The position numbers and the translations under genes are program-made. Source: Planctomycetota bacterium (GTDB taxonomy: Bacteria > Planctomycetota > UBA8742 > UBA2392). Taken from it: a DNA stretch of 64,000 bases. Shown piece by piece: positions 26,113 to 35,193 of this stretch. The stretch spans positions 1,517,489 through 1,581,488 of the forward strand of contig JAOSKM010000001.1 of assembly GCA_027493625.1 (NCBI GenBank), written 5' to 3'. A model generated the notes under the pieces. That model was not told the DNA's origin and did no database searches. It was given only the letters and a program-made list of their open reading frames with translations. The number at the start of each line of letters is the position of its first letter. The stretch's first letter is position 1.

Positions 26113-27636
26113 ATGCGAATCTTCAAGGCGACCTACAAGGACCGCAACGGCAGGAGGCGCGAGAGCCGTGATTGGTACGTCGAATTCAAGGACCAGCGGG
26201 GCATCATCCGCCGCGTGCCGGCCAGCCCGGACAAGGCAGCGGCCGGGGAGTGCGGCCGTTGCATCGGCCGGCTGGTGGCGTTGAAGGTCCAGAACAACGG
26301 GCCGGATGCGGAGCTGGCCCGCTGGCTGGAAACCATCCCCGCGCGACTGCGCGATTACCTGGCCCGCATCGGCCTGCTGGACGCGCTGCGCGTGACCGCC
26401 GCGAAGTCCCTGGCCCAGCACCTGGCGGACTTCTCCCAGGCGATCGAGGACCGCGGCTCAACCGCGACCCACGCCGCAAAGACGGTGCAGCGCGCCGCCC
26501 GCTGCTTCGACGCCCTGGGCTTCAAGCACTGGCAGGAGGTGGAAGCCGGCGCGAATCGCGTTGCCGCCTGGCTGCGCGAGCAACAGCAGGCCGGCGCCGC
26601 CGCGCAGACGGTGAACTACTACCGCCAGGCCATGGCGCAGTTCGGGCGCTGGATGGTGCGTGAACGCCGCGCCGCGGAACACCCGTTCGCCAACCTGCCC
26701 AGGTTCAACGTGATCGCCGACCGCCGCCGTGAACGCCGCGCCCTGGAGGTGGACGAGATCCGCGCACTGCTGGCGGCAACCGAGACAGGCCCGGAGCGAT
26801 TCAGCATGCCAGGCCCCGAGCGCGCCCTGCTGTACCGCCTGGCCCTCGAGACCGGCCTGCGCGCCAATGAACTGCGCACCCTGCGCCGGCTGAACTTCCA
26901 GCTCGATACAGACCAGGCAGCCGTCACCGTGGAGGCTCGTAACGCGAAGAACCGCCGCAGCGACACGCTGCCCCTGCGCCCGGATACCGCTGCGCAGCTG
27001 CGCGAGCACCTGCGGCTCAAGATGCCCGACGCGCCGGCGTTCGGCATGGCCAAGAACTGGCGATCGGCCGAGATGCTGGCCCAGGACCTGAAAGGCGCCG
27101 GAGTCGAGGCAGTTGACCCCGAGGGCCGGGTGGTGGACTTCCACGCGCTGCGCCATACGTTCGTGACCATGCTGGCGCGCAGCGGGGTGCACCCGAACAC
27201 CGCGAAGTCCCTGGCCAGGCACAGCACCATCACGCTGACGATGGACCGCTACAGCCATGTTCGCCGCGACGATGAAGTGGAGGCCCTGCGCCGCCTTCCT
27301 GCATTCGAAGCGGCGCCGGCCCAGGCCGCCACGGGTACTGCCGGCATACCGGGACAAGGGGACTCGCGCTTGGCGTTTTGCTTGGCGTCAGGGGGTGGGG
27401 CCAACGGACAAACGGTAGAACTCAGTGGAGACGTCAAGGCTGTTCACAACAGCCGGGAAGCGCCCGCCTCCGCCGGCTCCAAAACCGCCCCACAGGCCGG
27501 GAAAGCGCCCACAGCGCGGACGTCGAAGGATGTTGAAAGTGGTGGCCGAGGTGGGAGTCGAACCCACACCTTGGAATCCCAAGTAGGGATTTTAAGTCCC
27601 CTGCGTCTGCCATTCCGCCACTCGGCCACTTGCTGA
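26113..27636 (+). CDS. Phage-type tyrosine integrase, C-terminus recoded by integration
   Basis: 507 residues from ATG 26113 with AAGGAG upstream. Catalytic residues: Arg250 ([12 protein letters not shown]), Lys279, His344 and Arg347 ([12 protein letters not shown]), His370 (LARHSTITL), Tyr380 (MDRYSHV). After about residue 400 there is a non-catalytic linker. From codon about 476 the frame is antisense tRNA-Leu ([18 protein letters not shown]), ending 13 codons past the 12-base core at a stop in the tRNA flank. The sequence that would follow in the circular island is at 14484-14676 in the same phase. So the native tail is probably the 64-codon piece there, and the present C-terminus is created by integration. 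It likely recombines the anticodon-arm core of tRNA-Leu. Confidence 0.88.
   Translation: MRIFKATYKDRNGRRRESRDWYVEFKDQRGIIRRVPASPDKAAAGECGRCIGRLVALKVQNNGPDAELARWLETIPARLRDYLARIGLLDALRVTAAKSLAQHLADFSQAIEDRGSTATHAAKTVQRAARCFDALGFKHWQEVEAGANRVAAWLREQQQAGAAAQTVNYYRQAMAQFGRWMVRERRAAEHPFANLPRFNVIADRRRERRALEVDEIRALLAATETGPERFSMPGPERALLYRLALETGLRANELRTLRRLNFQLDTDQAAVTVEARNAKNRRSDTLPLRPDTAAQLREHLRLKMPDAPAFGMAKNWRSAEMLAQDLKGAGVEAVDPEGRVVDFHALRHTFVTMLARSGVHPNTAKSLARHSTITLTMDRYSHVRRDDEVEALRRLPAFEAAPAQAATGTAGIPGQGDSRLAFCLASGGGANGQTVELSGDVKAVHNSREAPASAGSKTAPQAGKAPTARTSKDVESGGRGGSRTHTLESQVGILSPLRLPFRHSATC
27540..27627 (-). tRNA. tRNA-Leu(UAA), chimeric host/island
   Basis: Read on the minus strand: acceptor GGCCGAG pairs with CTCGGCC; a D-arm; anticodon stem GGGGA/TCCCT with loop CTTAAAA (anticodon UAA at 27592-27594); long variable arm CTTGG/CCAAG; T-arm GTGGG/CCCAC with TTCGACT; discriminator A and encoded CCA at 27540-27542. 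The class II form and long arm identify leucine. The 5' half up to the core is host sequence, and the 3' half comes from the island, so variable and T-arms differ from the displaced host half at 14427-14483. The gene overlaps the integrase frame on the opposite strand. Confidence 0.95.
27585..27596. other. Right attachment core (attR)
   Basis: AGGGATTTTAAG, identical to 14472-14483; lies in the anticodon arm of the intact tRNA-Leu and inside the integrase reading frame. Confidence 0.8.
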
Positions 27637-27668
27637 AGGGTAGGCTTGGCGCGCCGCCGCACAAGGCT

Positions 27669-28793
27669 TCAGCTCCATTGCTCCCAGCCGTTGATGCGCG
27701 GCCAGCGCGCCTGCACCTCGACGCCGCCGTCCACCACGTAGTAGCCCGGGTGCGCCGCGGCCGTCATGCAGACGTGATTGGGTAACACGCGCAGCCTGTC
27801 GCCGGGCGCCAGCTGCTGCCGCAGGCCACGAACGATGCCGTGCTCCTGGTTGGCCTTGGCCACGTACGCGCCGGGCAGCAACTCACCCTGCAGGTTCATC
27901 ACGAGGCCGTAGCCGATGTCCGTGCCGTGGCGCTGGGCGCTGGCGTCTTTCGAGAGCGCCAGGCCGCCGGCGTCGATCAGCACGCGGTCAGGGTACACGC
28001 CGATCACGCTGGCCAGCACGCTGACCGCCAGGCGCTCCAGCGGCAGCGAGCCCAGGCCGACCTGGTCCAGGTCGCCGAACATGTAAACGCCCGGGCGCAT
28101 TTCGCTCACGCCATCGAGCTCATGGGCATGGGTGGCCGTGGGCGTTGAGCCGACGCTGACTGTCTCGCAGGCATGGCCGGCCTGGCGCAACCTCTCTGCC
28201 GCGAATACGGCGGCCGCGCGCTCCTGCTCCGCGATGCCGGCGATTTCGTCGCGGCTGCGGCAGGCGTAACTGTGGCCGGCGTGTGTCAGCACACCGGCGA
28301 GTTGCAGGTTGGGCGCGTTCAGCGTTTCGGCCAGCTTGGTCAGTCCCGGCGCGTCGGGTTGCAGGCCGCCGCGCCCGTCGCCGCAGTCGATCTCGATCAG
28401 CACACCCAGCGGGTGCGGCAGCGTTGCCGAAGCTGCACGGGCTGCCAGCGCCGCTGCGACGGCCGGATTGTCGGTCAGCACGTTCAGGTTTGCGCCGTCG
28501 CGCACCAAGGCCAGGGCATCGTCGATGCGCGCGGGCGCCAGGCCCACGGCGTAGGTGATGTCGCTGAAGCCGTGTGCCAGAAAGTAGCGCGCCTCGGCCG
28601 GCGTCGAAACCGTGATGCCGCCGGATTGGCCGGCCGTCGCGATGCGCGCGACCTCGGCCGACTTGGCGGTTTTCATGTGCGGGCGCAGCTGCACGCCCAG
28701 CTCAGACGCCCGCTGCGCCATGAAACGGGTGTTGGTTTCAAGCCTTGACCGGTCAAGAACCAGGGCCGGGGTTGGCACATCGTTCAGTTCCAT
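27669..28793 (-). CDS. D-threonine aldolase / D-serine dehydratase-like PLP enzyme
   Basis: 374 residues from ATG 28793 (MELNDVPTPALVLD). An alanine-racemase-type barrel holds the PLP lysine in LRPHMKTAKS (Lys41). The C-terminal metal-binding motif LPNHVCMTAAAHPGYYVVDG carries His and Cys ligands of the DSD1/D-TA family. DVPTPALVLD at the N-terminus is also typical. Members split D-threonine or dehydrate D-serine, using a divalent metal. A longer start at 28841 exists but is not conserved in form. It is divergent from the DedA gene, with only 25 bases between starts. Confidence 0.85.
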   Translation of the reverse strand: MELNDVPTPALVLDRSRLETNTRFMAQRASELGVQLRPHMKTAKSAEVARIATAGQSGGITVSTPAEARYFLAHGFSDITYAVGLAPARIDDALALVRDGANLNVLTDNPAVAAALAARAASATLPHPLGVLIEIDCGDGRGGLQPDAPGLTKLAETLNAPNLQLAGVLTHAGHSYACRSRDEIAGIAEQERAAAVFAAERLRQAGHACETVSVGSTPTATHAHELDGVSEMRPGVYMFGDLDQVGLGSLPLERLAVSVLASVIGVYPDRVLIDAGGLALSKDASAQRHGTDIGYGLVMNLQGELLPGAYVAKANQEHGIVRGLRQQLAPGDRLRVLPNHVCMTAAAHPGYYVVDGGVEVQARWPRINGWEQWS

Positions 28794-28818
28794 CGACCCA
28801 GTATGCCGCGGCGGTTCC

Positions 28819-29472
28819 ATGCAAGCTATCCTGCGGCCCATGGACTGGGAGACTGTCCAGGAATACGTGCGCCAGTACGGCTACTTCGCCGTCGGCGTCG
28901 GCACGTTCGCCGACCAGTCCGGCATGCAGGCGTTCGTGGTCGCGGGCGGCGTGATTTCGCAGGTCGCGACCGGCGTGTCGATTTACGGCGTGATCCTGGC
29001 GGGCGCTCTCGGCAGCTTCGTGTCGGATGTTCTTTTCTACGGCATTGGCCGCTGGCGCGCCGACTGGCTTGACCGCATCGTGCGCTCCGAAAAGGGCCGC
29101 GCGCGCCTGAAGGTGCTGGAAGACGGCATGCACAAGTGGGCCTTCCCCCTGATCTCGATGGGCCGCTTCCTGCCCTGGATCGGGCGGTTCGTGCCGGCCG
29201 CGGCGGGCCTGCGCAAGGTGGAGTTCCGGCGCGTGGTGCTGTTCGCGGCGACCGGCGCCGTGGCTTCCGCCGCGCTGTTCGGGATGATCGGCTACTTCGC
29301 GGCGGAGACGGTCGAGCGCATGGGCCAGTACTCGGCCTGGATCTGGATCGGCGCGCTGCTGGTCAGCTTCCCCGTCGCGGGCTGGGTGATGAAGCGCTTC
29401 GACGCGGCCGTGCAGAGGCGGCTGAAGCTCGACAAGAAAGCGGAAGAAGAAGCCACCGGCTTCCCGGATTAG
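28819..29472 (+). CDS. DedA-family membrane protein
   Basis: 217 residues from ATG 28819 (ATG 28840 is a good alternative). Multiple membrane segments: YFAVGVGTFADQSGMQAFVV, IYGVILAGALGSFVSDVLFY, VVLFAATGAVASAALFGMIG, AWIWIGALLVSFPVAGWVM. The central GRFLPWIGRFVPAAAGL is the hallmark SNARE-associated/DedA motif (GRF-P-R/x-PxxAG). DedA proteins act in phospholipid recycling and membrane homeostasis. Stand-alone gene ending before a repeat-filled gap. Confidence 0.82.
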   Translation: MQAILRPMDWETVQEYVRQYGYFAVGVGTFADQSGMQAFVVAGGVISQVATGVSIYGVILAGALGSFVSDVLFYGIGRWRADWLDRIVRSEKGRARLKVLEDGMHKWAFPLISMGRFLPWIGRFVPAAAGLRKVEFRRVVLFAATGAVASAALFGMIGYFAAETVERMGQYSAWIWIGALLVSFPVAGWVMKRFDAAVQRRLKLDKKAEEEATGFPD

Positions 29473-29720
29473 CCCTGTGTCAGCCGGCCACTCGATACTT
29501 CGGATGGCAACCGCAAAGCACCGCGAAGTGCCGGTGCACTGAATCTATCGGAATGGGCCAAACCGCGGGGTTTGGGCTGAGTGAGCAGAAACCACGGGTG
29601 GACACGGGTGAACACGTTTCGTGCATCGGCTCAAACGTGTGCACCCGTGTTTACACGTGGTTCCATCGCGACGATTGTCCCCTGAACTGCCGCCGCTCTC
29701 TGGGCGAGGGCTCTACAGAG

Positions 29721-29990
29721 ACCGTTTCTTCGCGGTTGCAAACTCGATTCCAACTGCAAACAGGCCACGAAAACACAAAAGCACAAAACAACTGCACACG
29801 AAAACTGCAGGCAGGTTTTGTGGCAGTACCTTTCGTGTTTTCGTGTTTTCGTGGCCCAATGACGCGAAGAACGCTTAGGCCGCAAAAGACTGCGGTGCGG
29901 GGCTTGGATACCCCCTGTTCTCTCGCTTTCGCCAAGGCTGCGCCATGCAGCAGTTGCAGTGCTTCGCGGTCCTTGGCGGTTCTTAGCGGT
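29721..29990 (+). repeat. ~270-base dispersed repeat, copy 1 (inverted relative to 42181-42475)
   Basis: Read in reverse complement it aligns along its full length with 42181-42475: ACCGCCAAGGACCGCGAAGC, GGCGAAAGCGAGAGAACA, GGGCCACGAAA, CTGCCTGCAGTTTTCGTGTG, TTGTTTTGTGCTTT, GTTTTCGTGGCCTGTT. The 29473-30003 gap also has, at about 29590-29665, an imperfect inverted repeat of the ACCACGGGTGGACACGGGTG type. No gene is seen. Confidence 0.7.
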
Positions 29991-30003
29991 TGACCAAAGC
30001 CTG

Positions 30004-31592
30004 CTAGCGGCCCAGTTCGCCGGTGGCTTTCTGCAGTTGCAGGCGGGCGCGCTCGAGGCCGATCTTGGATTTCACCAGGTCAAGCTCGGCCTGGGTCAGG
30101 TCGTTCAGGGCCTGCTTCACCTCGTAGCTGGTGGCCAGGCCCGCCTTCTGGCGCTCCTGCTCCGCCTCGTAGGTTTCCACCTGCAGGCGGCGCGACTCCT
30201 CGGCGGCGTTGACCGCGCGGCGCGCGCTCTTGATCTGGCGCACGGCGTTGGCGACCTCCAGGATCACGCCGGTCTCGGTTTCGCGCGCGCTCAAAATCGC
30301 GCTGCGCTTGTTGATCTCGGAACGGCTGAGATTGGCGCGCCCGGCGCTGTTCTGCAGCGGCACGCCGAACTTCAGCGCGAAGCCGTATTCCAGATTCTCG
30401 AAGTCGTCCCAGCTGTTCAGCGAGTCGTCAAACTCCACGCCGAAGCCCTTCACCGTGAAGTCCGTCTCCAGGTCCAGCGTGGGCAGCAGGCCGTACTCAC
30501 CCATCTCGATCGACAGCCCGGCGTTTTCGATCTGCTTCGCGGCCTGGCGGATCTCCGGCCGGCGGCGCAGGGCGGCCTTCACTTCCTCCAGCAGGTTGGG
30601 TTCATCGGCGCCGACCCGCGAGGTGTCGGCCTCGGTGGTGGCGTCGATCACGATGGCGTAGTTGTCGAACAGGGCGTAGCCGTGGATCAGGTCCGGGTGG
30701 ATGGCGCGCAGCAGCTCGTCGGTGCGCTGCTCGACCAGCGCCTCGGCCTGGATGATCGAAACCTGCTGCCCCTTCAGGTTTGCCTCCTGGGCCAGCACGT
30801 CCAGCCGCGTGCCGATCTCGGCCTCGAGGCGGCTCTTGGCCAGCTCCAGCGCGTCCTTGGCCAGGTCTTCCTGGCGGTACAGCACGTCCAGCTCGCCCTC
30901 GGCCTCGACCAGGTTCCAGTAGGCCATGGCCACGGCCAGGGCCTGCTCGTTGCGCGTGACCTCAATCTGCCAGTCGGCGATGGTGCGGTTGTTCTCGGCG
31001 ATCCAGGAGTCGCCCAGGTTGGGCACGAAGCCGAAGCCGTTCAGCAGGTGCTGCGTGACCTTCAGCGTGGTGGACGGATAAAACTCGAAGGTCTGGAACG
31101 GGTTGTTGCTGTCGTTGCGAACAAAGCTGCCCGTCACGTCCAGCGTGGTGCCCGTGGCGAACGGCAGCGAGGCATTGATGCCGTAGGTGGTGCGAGCCGT
31201 GATGTCCTTGCTGCGGCTGTCGCCGGGGAAGCGGCTCTGGATCGCCTCTTCGCTGCGCGAATAGCTGATGTTCGCGCCAACAAAAAGTCCAGGTTCGCCC
31301 GGGCAGCCATCACGTTCGCGGCCGCGACCTCGGCGTTCAGCTGCTCGAACAGGACGGCGCGGTTGTGCGTCATCGCCAGCTCGATGCAGTCGTCGAAAGA
31401 AAGCTTGAGCACGATGGGCTCGCGCCGGCGCTCGAGCTCGTCGGGCTTGACCTTGTTGGCCTTGGGCTGGCGCAGCATCACCTCGTCGAGCGCGTTGCGG
31501 AACGCCTCCGACGGTTCAATCTGCTTCACACTGTTGTGGCACGAGGCCACCAGCAGGCAGGCAAGGCAGAACAACGGCACAAGCTTCTTCAT
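30004..31592 (-). CDS. TolC-family outer-membrane efflux protein, frameshifted
   Basis: From ATG 31592 (GAGG upstream), MKKLVPLFCLACLLVASC gives a lipoprotein-type signal peptide. LKLSFDDCIELAMTHNRAVL is the typical start of the OEP fold. The frame is lost in a five-base A/T run at 31283-31287; adding one base joins RANLDF to GANISYSRSEEAIQSRF and the long downstream frame, 529 residues total. Later parts show the paired-helix pattern (LSRSEINKRSAILSARETET, LATSYEVKQALNDLTQAELD). TolC-like proteins form the outer-membrane duct of efflux or type I secretion systems. No inner-membrane partner is adjacent. Confidence 0.7.
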
Positions 31593-31779
31593 CTTCAACC
31601 TCGGGGCGCGAGTATGTACACACGGGCGCGCGGATTCAGCCGAACGCGGCCCACACCGCATTTTCGACCCGTGCTTGATGCCCCGCCGCAAACGGGCCTA
31701 TACTCTGGAACAGGGCCCGGTGACAGGACGTTATCAGGTCAGGGACACACAGGCCCTCGCGGGCCATTGGAGCTTACGG

Positions 31780-33018
31780 ATGTCGAAACCGGCGCCCGCA
31801 GAAAATGAACTGATCTACGACTGGAACCGCGTCGGCCATGACGCGATTCTCCATCGTAAAAAACCCGTCGCCTTCGACGACGAAACGTTGCGTGACGGAC
31901 TGCAGAGCCCCTCCGCCATCAACCCAACAGTCGAGCAGAAGATTGAAATCCTGCGTTTAATGGAAAAGTTGGGCATCGACCGCGTTGATTTAGGTCTCCC
32001 CGGCGCGGGGCCCCAGCACGTGGACCATATCGACGCCCTGCTGAAAACCATCGTCGACGAAAAAATGTGCATCAAGCCCGGCTGCGCCGTGCGCACCGTG
32101 GTTTCCGACATCGAGCCCATCGACAAGCTGCAGCAGAAGTTCGGCATTCCCATCCAGGCCAGCGCGTTTCTCGGCACCAGCCCCATCCGCCAGTACGCCG
32201 AAGGCTGGACCCTCGACAAGCTGATGTCCACCATGGAGACGGCCGTGAAGTGGGCCGTTGAGCACAGCATCCCGGTGATGTTCGTGACGGAGGATACGAC
32301 ACGCAGCAAGCCGGGCGACATCAAGGCCCTCTACAGCCGCGCCATTGAGCTGGGGGCCTACAGCATCTGCGTGTGCGACACCTGCGGCCACGTCACGCCC
32401 CACGGTGTGCGGCAGCTGGTGAAATTCGTGTTCGATGAAATCGTCAACCCGGCCGGCAAGGGCACGCTGGTGAACTGGCACGGCCACAGCGACCGCGGCC
32501 TGGGGCTGATGAACGCGCTCGCGGCCGTGGAGGCCGGTGCGGACATCATCCACGGCACGGCCCTGGGTCTAGGCGAGCGCGTGGGCAACACCCAGATGGA
32601 CCAGCTGCTGGTGAACCTGAAGCTGCTGGGTTTAATAGACAACGACCTGACCCATCTCGCGGAATACGTCCGCAAGGCCCACGAGTACACAGGCGTGCCG
32701 CTGCCGGAAAACTACCCGGTGTTCGGCGCGGACGCCTTCGACACAGGCACAGGCGTGCACGCGGCCGCGGTGATCAAGGCCAAGAAGAAGGGCGACGACT
32801 GGCTCGCGGACCGCGTGTACTCAGGCGTGCCGGCGGGCGAATTCGGATTAGAGCAAAGAATCCGAGTAGGCCACATGAGCGGCAAAAGCAACGTGATAAG
32901 CTGGCTGGAGAGCCACGGCTACGAAGCCACAGAGGACAGGGTAGCCAAGATCCTCGAAGCCGCCAAAGCCAGCAAGAAGCTGCTAAGCGACGAGCAACTC
33001 AAACAGCTGGCGAACTAG
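31780..33018 (+). CDS. LeuA/homocitrate-synthase-family acyltransferase (HMGL-like)
   Basis: 412 residues from ATG 31780. The barrel opens with VAFDDETLRDGLQSPS (DxTLRDG) and ends in NWHGHSDRGLGLMNALAAVE, which gives the His-x-His metal ligands. SICVCDTCGHVTPHGV and GLGERVGNTQMDQLL are also family-typical. These enzymes condense acetyl-CoA with a 2-oxo acid (2-isopropylmalate, homocitrate or citramalate synthase). The protein lacks the long LeuA regulatory C-terminal domain, so it is nearer to short isopropylmalate/homocitrate synthase-like proteins; the exact substrate is open. It diverges from the TolC-like gene across 187 bases. Confidence 0.82.
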   Translation: MSKPAPAENELIYDWNRVGHDAILHRKKPVAFDDETLRDGLQSPSAINPTVEQKIEILRLMEKLGIDRVDLGLPGAGPQHVDHIDALLKTIVDEKMCIKPGCAVRTVVSDIEPIDKLQQKFGIPIQASAFLGTSPIRQYAEGWTLDKLMSTMETAVKWAVEHSIPVMFVTEDTTRSKPGDIKALYSRAIELGAYSICVCDTCGHVTPHGVRQLVKFVFDEIVNPAGKGTLVNWHGHSDRGLGLMNALAAVEAGADIIHGTALGLGERVGNTQMDQLLVNLKLLGLIDNDLTHLAEYVRKAHEYTGVPLPENYPVFGADAFDTGTGVHAAAVIKAKKKGDDWLADRVYSGVPAGEFGLEQRIRVGHMSGKSNVISWLESHGYEATEDRVAKILEAAKASKKLLSDEQLKQLAN

Positions 33019-33079
33019 GAAACAGGAGCCCGGAGCGCAAGCGACGGGGAGAAGCACCTGTAACTAACTTACTGACAAC

Positions 33080-33150
33080 TGCAAAAACAAGCTAACCACG
33101 AAGTGCCGCGAAGGACCACGAAGGAAACAATGACCTGCCGTTCTTCGTAG
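33080..33150 (+). repeat. Dispersed 'CCACGAAGG' repeat, copy 2 (interrupted by IS630)
   Basis: GCAAAAACAAGCTAACCACG...GACCTGCCGTTCTTCGTAG matches 5911-5983 in the same orientation. The IS630-type element starts seven bases later, and after the IS the flank resumes with CTCTTCGTGGTTCACC, so the IS sits inside this repeat tract. Confidence 0.7.
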
Positions 33151-33156
33151 CGCCTA

Positions 33157-34347
33157 GTACGGCGTCAGCTAAGTCTTCCGGCAGCTACTTGGTGAGCGGC
33201 TGGCCGGTGTAGGTCCACTTGTACGGCTTGGCATTCTCGTTGTGCCACTCGACCCAGGCAAGCAGCTTCTGCTGCAGGTCGGGCACGCTCGCGAAGTTCC
33301 CGCGCCGGATCACGTTGCGGCTTACCTCAGCGAAGAATAACTCCACCATGTTCAGCCAGCTCGCGTGGGTCGGCGTGGCATGCACCTGCACGCGGCCCCG
33401 GTGCCGGGCAATCACTTTCTTCACGGCATCGGTGTTGTGCGCACTGAGGTTGTCGCGCACCAGGTGAATCTTCTTGCGCCTGGGCTGCTGCTTGATCAGC
33501 CACGCCAGATGCTCGGCTACGTCTTCGCCCTTGTGCCTGTCCCGGCACTCGGCCCACACCTCGCCGGTGTGCGGGTTCAGCGACGCGAACAGGTCCTGGG
33601 TGCCGTGGCGGATGTATTCGAACTCGCGACGCTGCGGCGATCCCGGCCGCATCGGCCAGTCCGGGTGTCTGCGCTCCAGTGCCTGGATGCAGGTCTTCTC
33701 GTCAAAACACAGCACCACGGAGTTCTTCGGCGGATGCAGGTACAGGCCCACCACGTCCTGCATCTTCGCGTCAAAGTCCGGGTCCTGGCTGTGCAGCCAA
33801 TAGCGCGAGTGGTGCGGCTTGATCTCGGCAGCCTCCAGCCAGACGCGCACAGTCTCGTGGCTGATGGAGGGCAGCAACGCCAGCGAGAACGCCATGAAGG
33901 CCAGCAGGCGCACGGTCCAGTGCGTGTGCGGCAGGCCGTGATCAGACGGCGGCGTGCAGGCCAGGGCCAGCAGCAAGTGCTTGTGCAGAGGGGGGAAAAG
34001 GTCGGCGGGCGGCCGCTGCGAGGTTTGTCGTGCAGGGCAATGATGCCGCCTTGTGCGTAGCGGCGGCGCCAGTCGATCACGCATTCGCGGTCAAGGCCGA
34101 CTTTCTGCGAGATGGCCGAGTTGGCCTCGCCATCGGCGGCCAGCAGCACGATGCGGGCGCGGCGGGAAAGCCGGGCCTCGGCGGTGCCGGAGCGGCGCAG
34201 CTTCTCAAGCTCGACGCGTTCGGCGTCAGAAAGTACAATGGTGACTTCAGGTGCAGGACCAGGCATGGGCAGGCTCCAAAAAGGGACATACCCATGCATC
34301 GGCAGATCAGGTCAGCACACTGCCGGAAAACTTAGCTGACGCCGTAC
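33157..34347 (-). mobile_element. IS630-family insertion sequence (1191 bp)
   Basis: Terminal inverted repeats of 28 bases (33157-33184 and 34320-34347) share GTACGGCGTCAGCTAAGT and TTCCGGCAG with one mismatch. TA dinucleotides flank both sides (33155-33156, 34348-34349), the known IS630/Tc1 target duplication. It encodes one transposase read with a -1 frame change. Both ends are intact, so the insertion may be recent. Confidence 0.9.
33185..34266 (-). CDS. IS630-family transposase, two frames
   Basis: The first frame starts at ATG 34266 with an HTH half (VTIVLSDAERVELEKLRRSG, AISQKVGLDRECVIDWRRRY) and GGIIALHDKPRSGRPPTFSP. The second frame carries the DDE domain: LCFDEKTCIQALERR (Asp), HLVRDNLSAHNTDAV (Asp), SWLNMVELFFAEVSR (Glu). 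The frames meet at a T4C6 run (33990-33999, minus strand); a -1 shift there gives 360 residues, normal for the family. Some IS630 transposases use programmed frameshifting, so this one may be natural rather than an error. It ends at the inner edge of the left inverted repeat. Confidence 0.88.
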
Positions 34348-34494
34348 TAGTGGCTCTTCGTGGTTCACCGCGTTTGCTTTTCATCAGAAGCGTGTCTCGA
34401 CTTGAAAGGTAAATGCAGAGATCAGTAGAGGGCCCCCCAAGGGGGCCTTCGTCCGCCGATCAACCTTCAGATTGCTGAAAGCCGGCTCGAAGCA

Positions 34495-34640
34495 GTTCAG
34501 GCGCGAAGCGCCGGTACAATGTTAGCCCCGGGCGTGAGCCCCGGGATTTTCTGCGCCCCACAACCCGAGCCGCGGGGCTGCCCGCCGTAGCCTTGGCGAA
34601 GGCGGGAGCGGCGGCACAACGGCCGCTTGCGGCCGAACGC
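34495..34640. repeat. Composite GCGCGAAGCGCCG-type dispersed repeat, copy 2
   Basis: CAGGCGCGAAGCGCCGGTACAATGTTAGCCCC, then GGGCGTGAGCCCCGGG, then GCACAACGGCCGCTTGCGGCCGAAC; same block order as 6151-6300. It fills most of the 34348-34721 gap; an AGGGGGCCCCCC-type palindrome lies near 34427-34447. Confidence 0.55.
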
Positions 34641-35193
34641 AGCCAGGGGCGTTGCGTCCTGCCACGTCGGCAGAACAGAGATTGGCTTTTGTTGTCTGCG
34701 ACTACCAACTACAATTCCGACGTGCTGCTGAAAGTGCAAACAGTTTCGGTAATCGGCAGGGCATGGAAGCGCACCCACTGCGACTTCTGCAGGACTCCTT
34801 ACGTATACCTTAACGAGCAGCATGGCTACGGAGAGCGCCTGGGAATGCCGGTGGTCAATGCGCCACAACTTAAGGCCGGCGCGTCGGCGGATGCTGAACG
34901 AATCTTGGCCAGAAACCTCGACACGCGGGAATCTCTCGCGCGATGTCCTGTATGTGGCAAGTTCCAGGTCGCAATGATCAACTCCGCACGCCAGGACCGC
35001 GAGGTGCGGGCGCGACGCATCGGAAGAGCGCTTTCAGTTCTTCCGATGTTTGGTCTGGCAATCGCGGCAGCCGCCTACCCAAAGAACAACAACTGGTTGA
35101 TCCTCTCAATCCCTTTTGCCTTGGCACTTGGATTGGCTGTAACCCAGCTCTGGGTATTGGCAATCCGACGATTCTTCGACCCAAACAACGGCG

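Larger units (their letters stand above)
14472..27596. mobile_element. 13.1-kb tRNA-Leu-integrated island (satellite- or prophage-like)
   Basis: Bounded by 12-base direct repeats (14472-14483, 27585-27596) that lie in tRNA-Leu sequence at both ends; the right end has the intact tRNA and the left end only a 3' half. The tyrosine integrase gene abuts the right end. All cargo genes are on the plus strand: two excisionase-type HTH genes, a primase/polymerase-like gene, a chain of small coupled genes, a terminase-small-subunit-like gene, three overlapping tyrosine recombinases, then the integrase. No portal, capsid, protease, large terminase or lysis gene is recognised. The set recalls phage satellites (AlpA-like regulator, replication protein, small terminase) but could be a degraded prophage or an integrative plasmid. 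Confidence 0.85.

Noticed and set aside
29959..31779. Long plus-strand frame in front of the LeuA-like gene
   Set aside because: It is antisense to the TolC-like gene and lacks any motif; the real gene starts at ATG 31780 where family homology starts.
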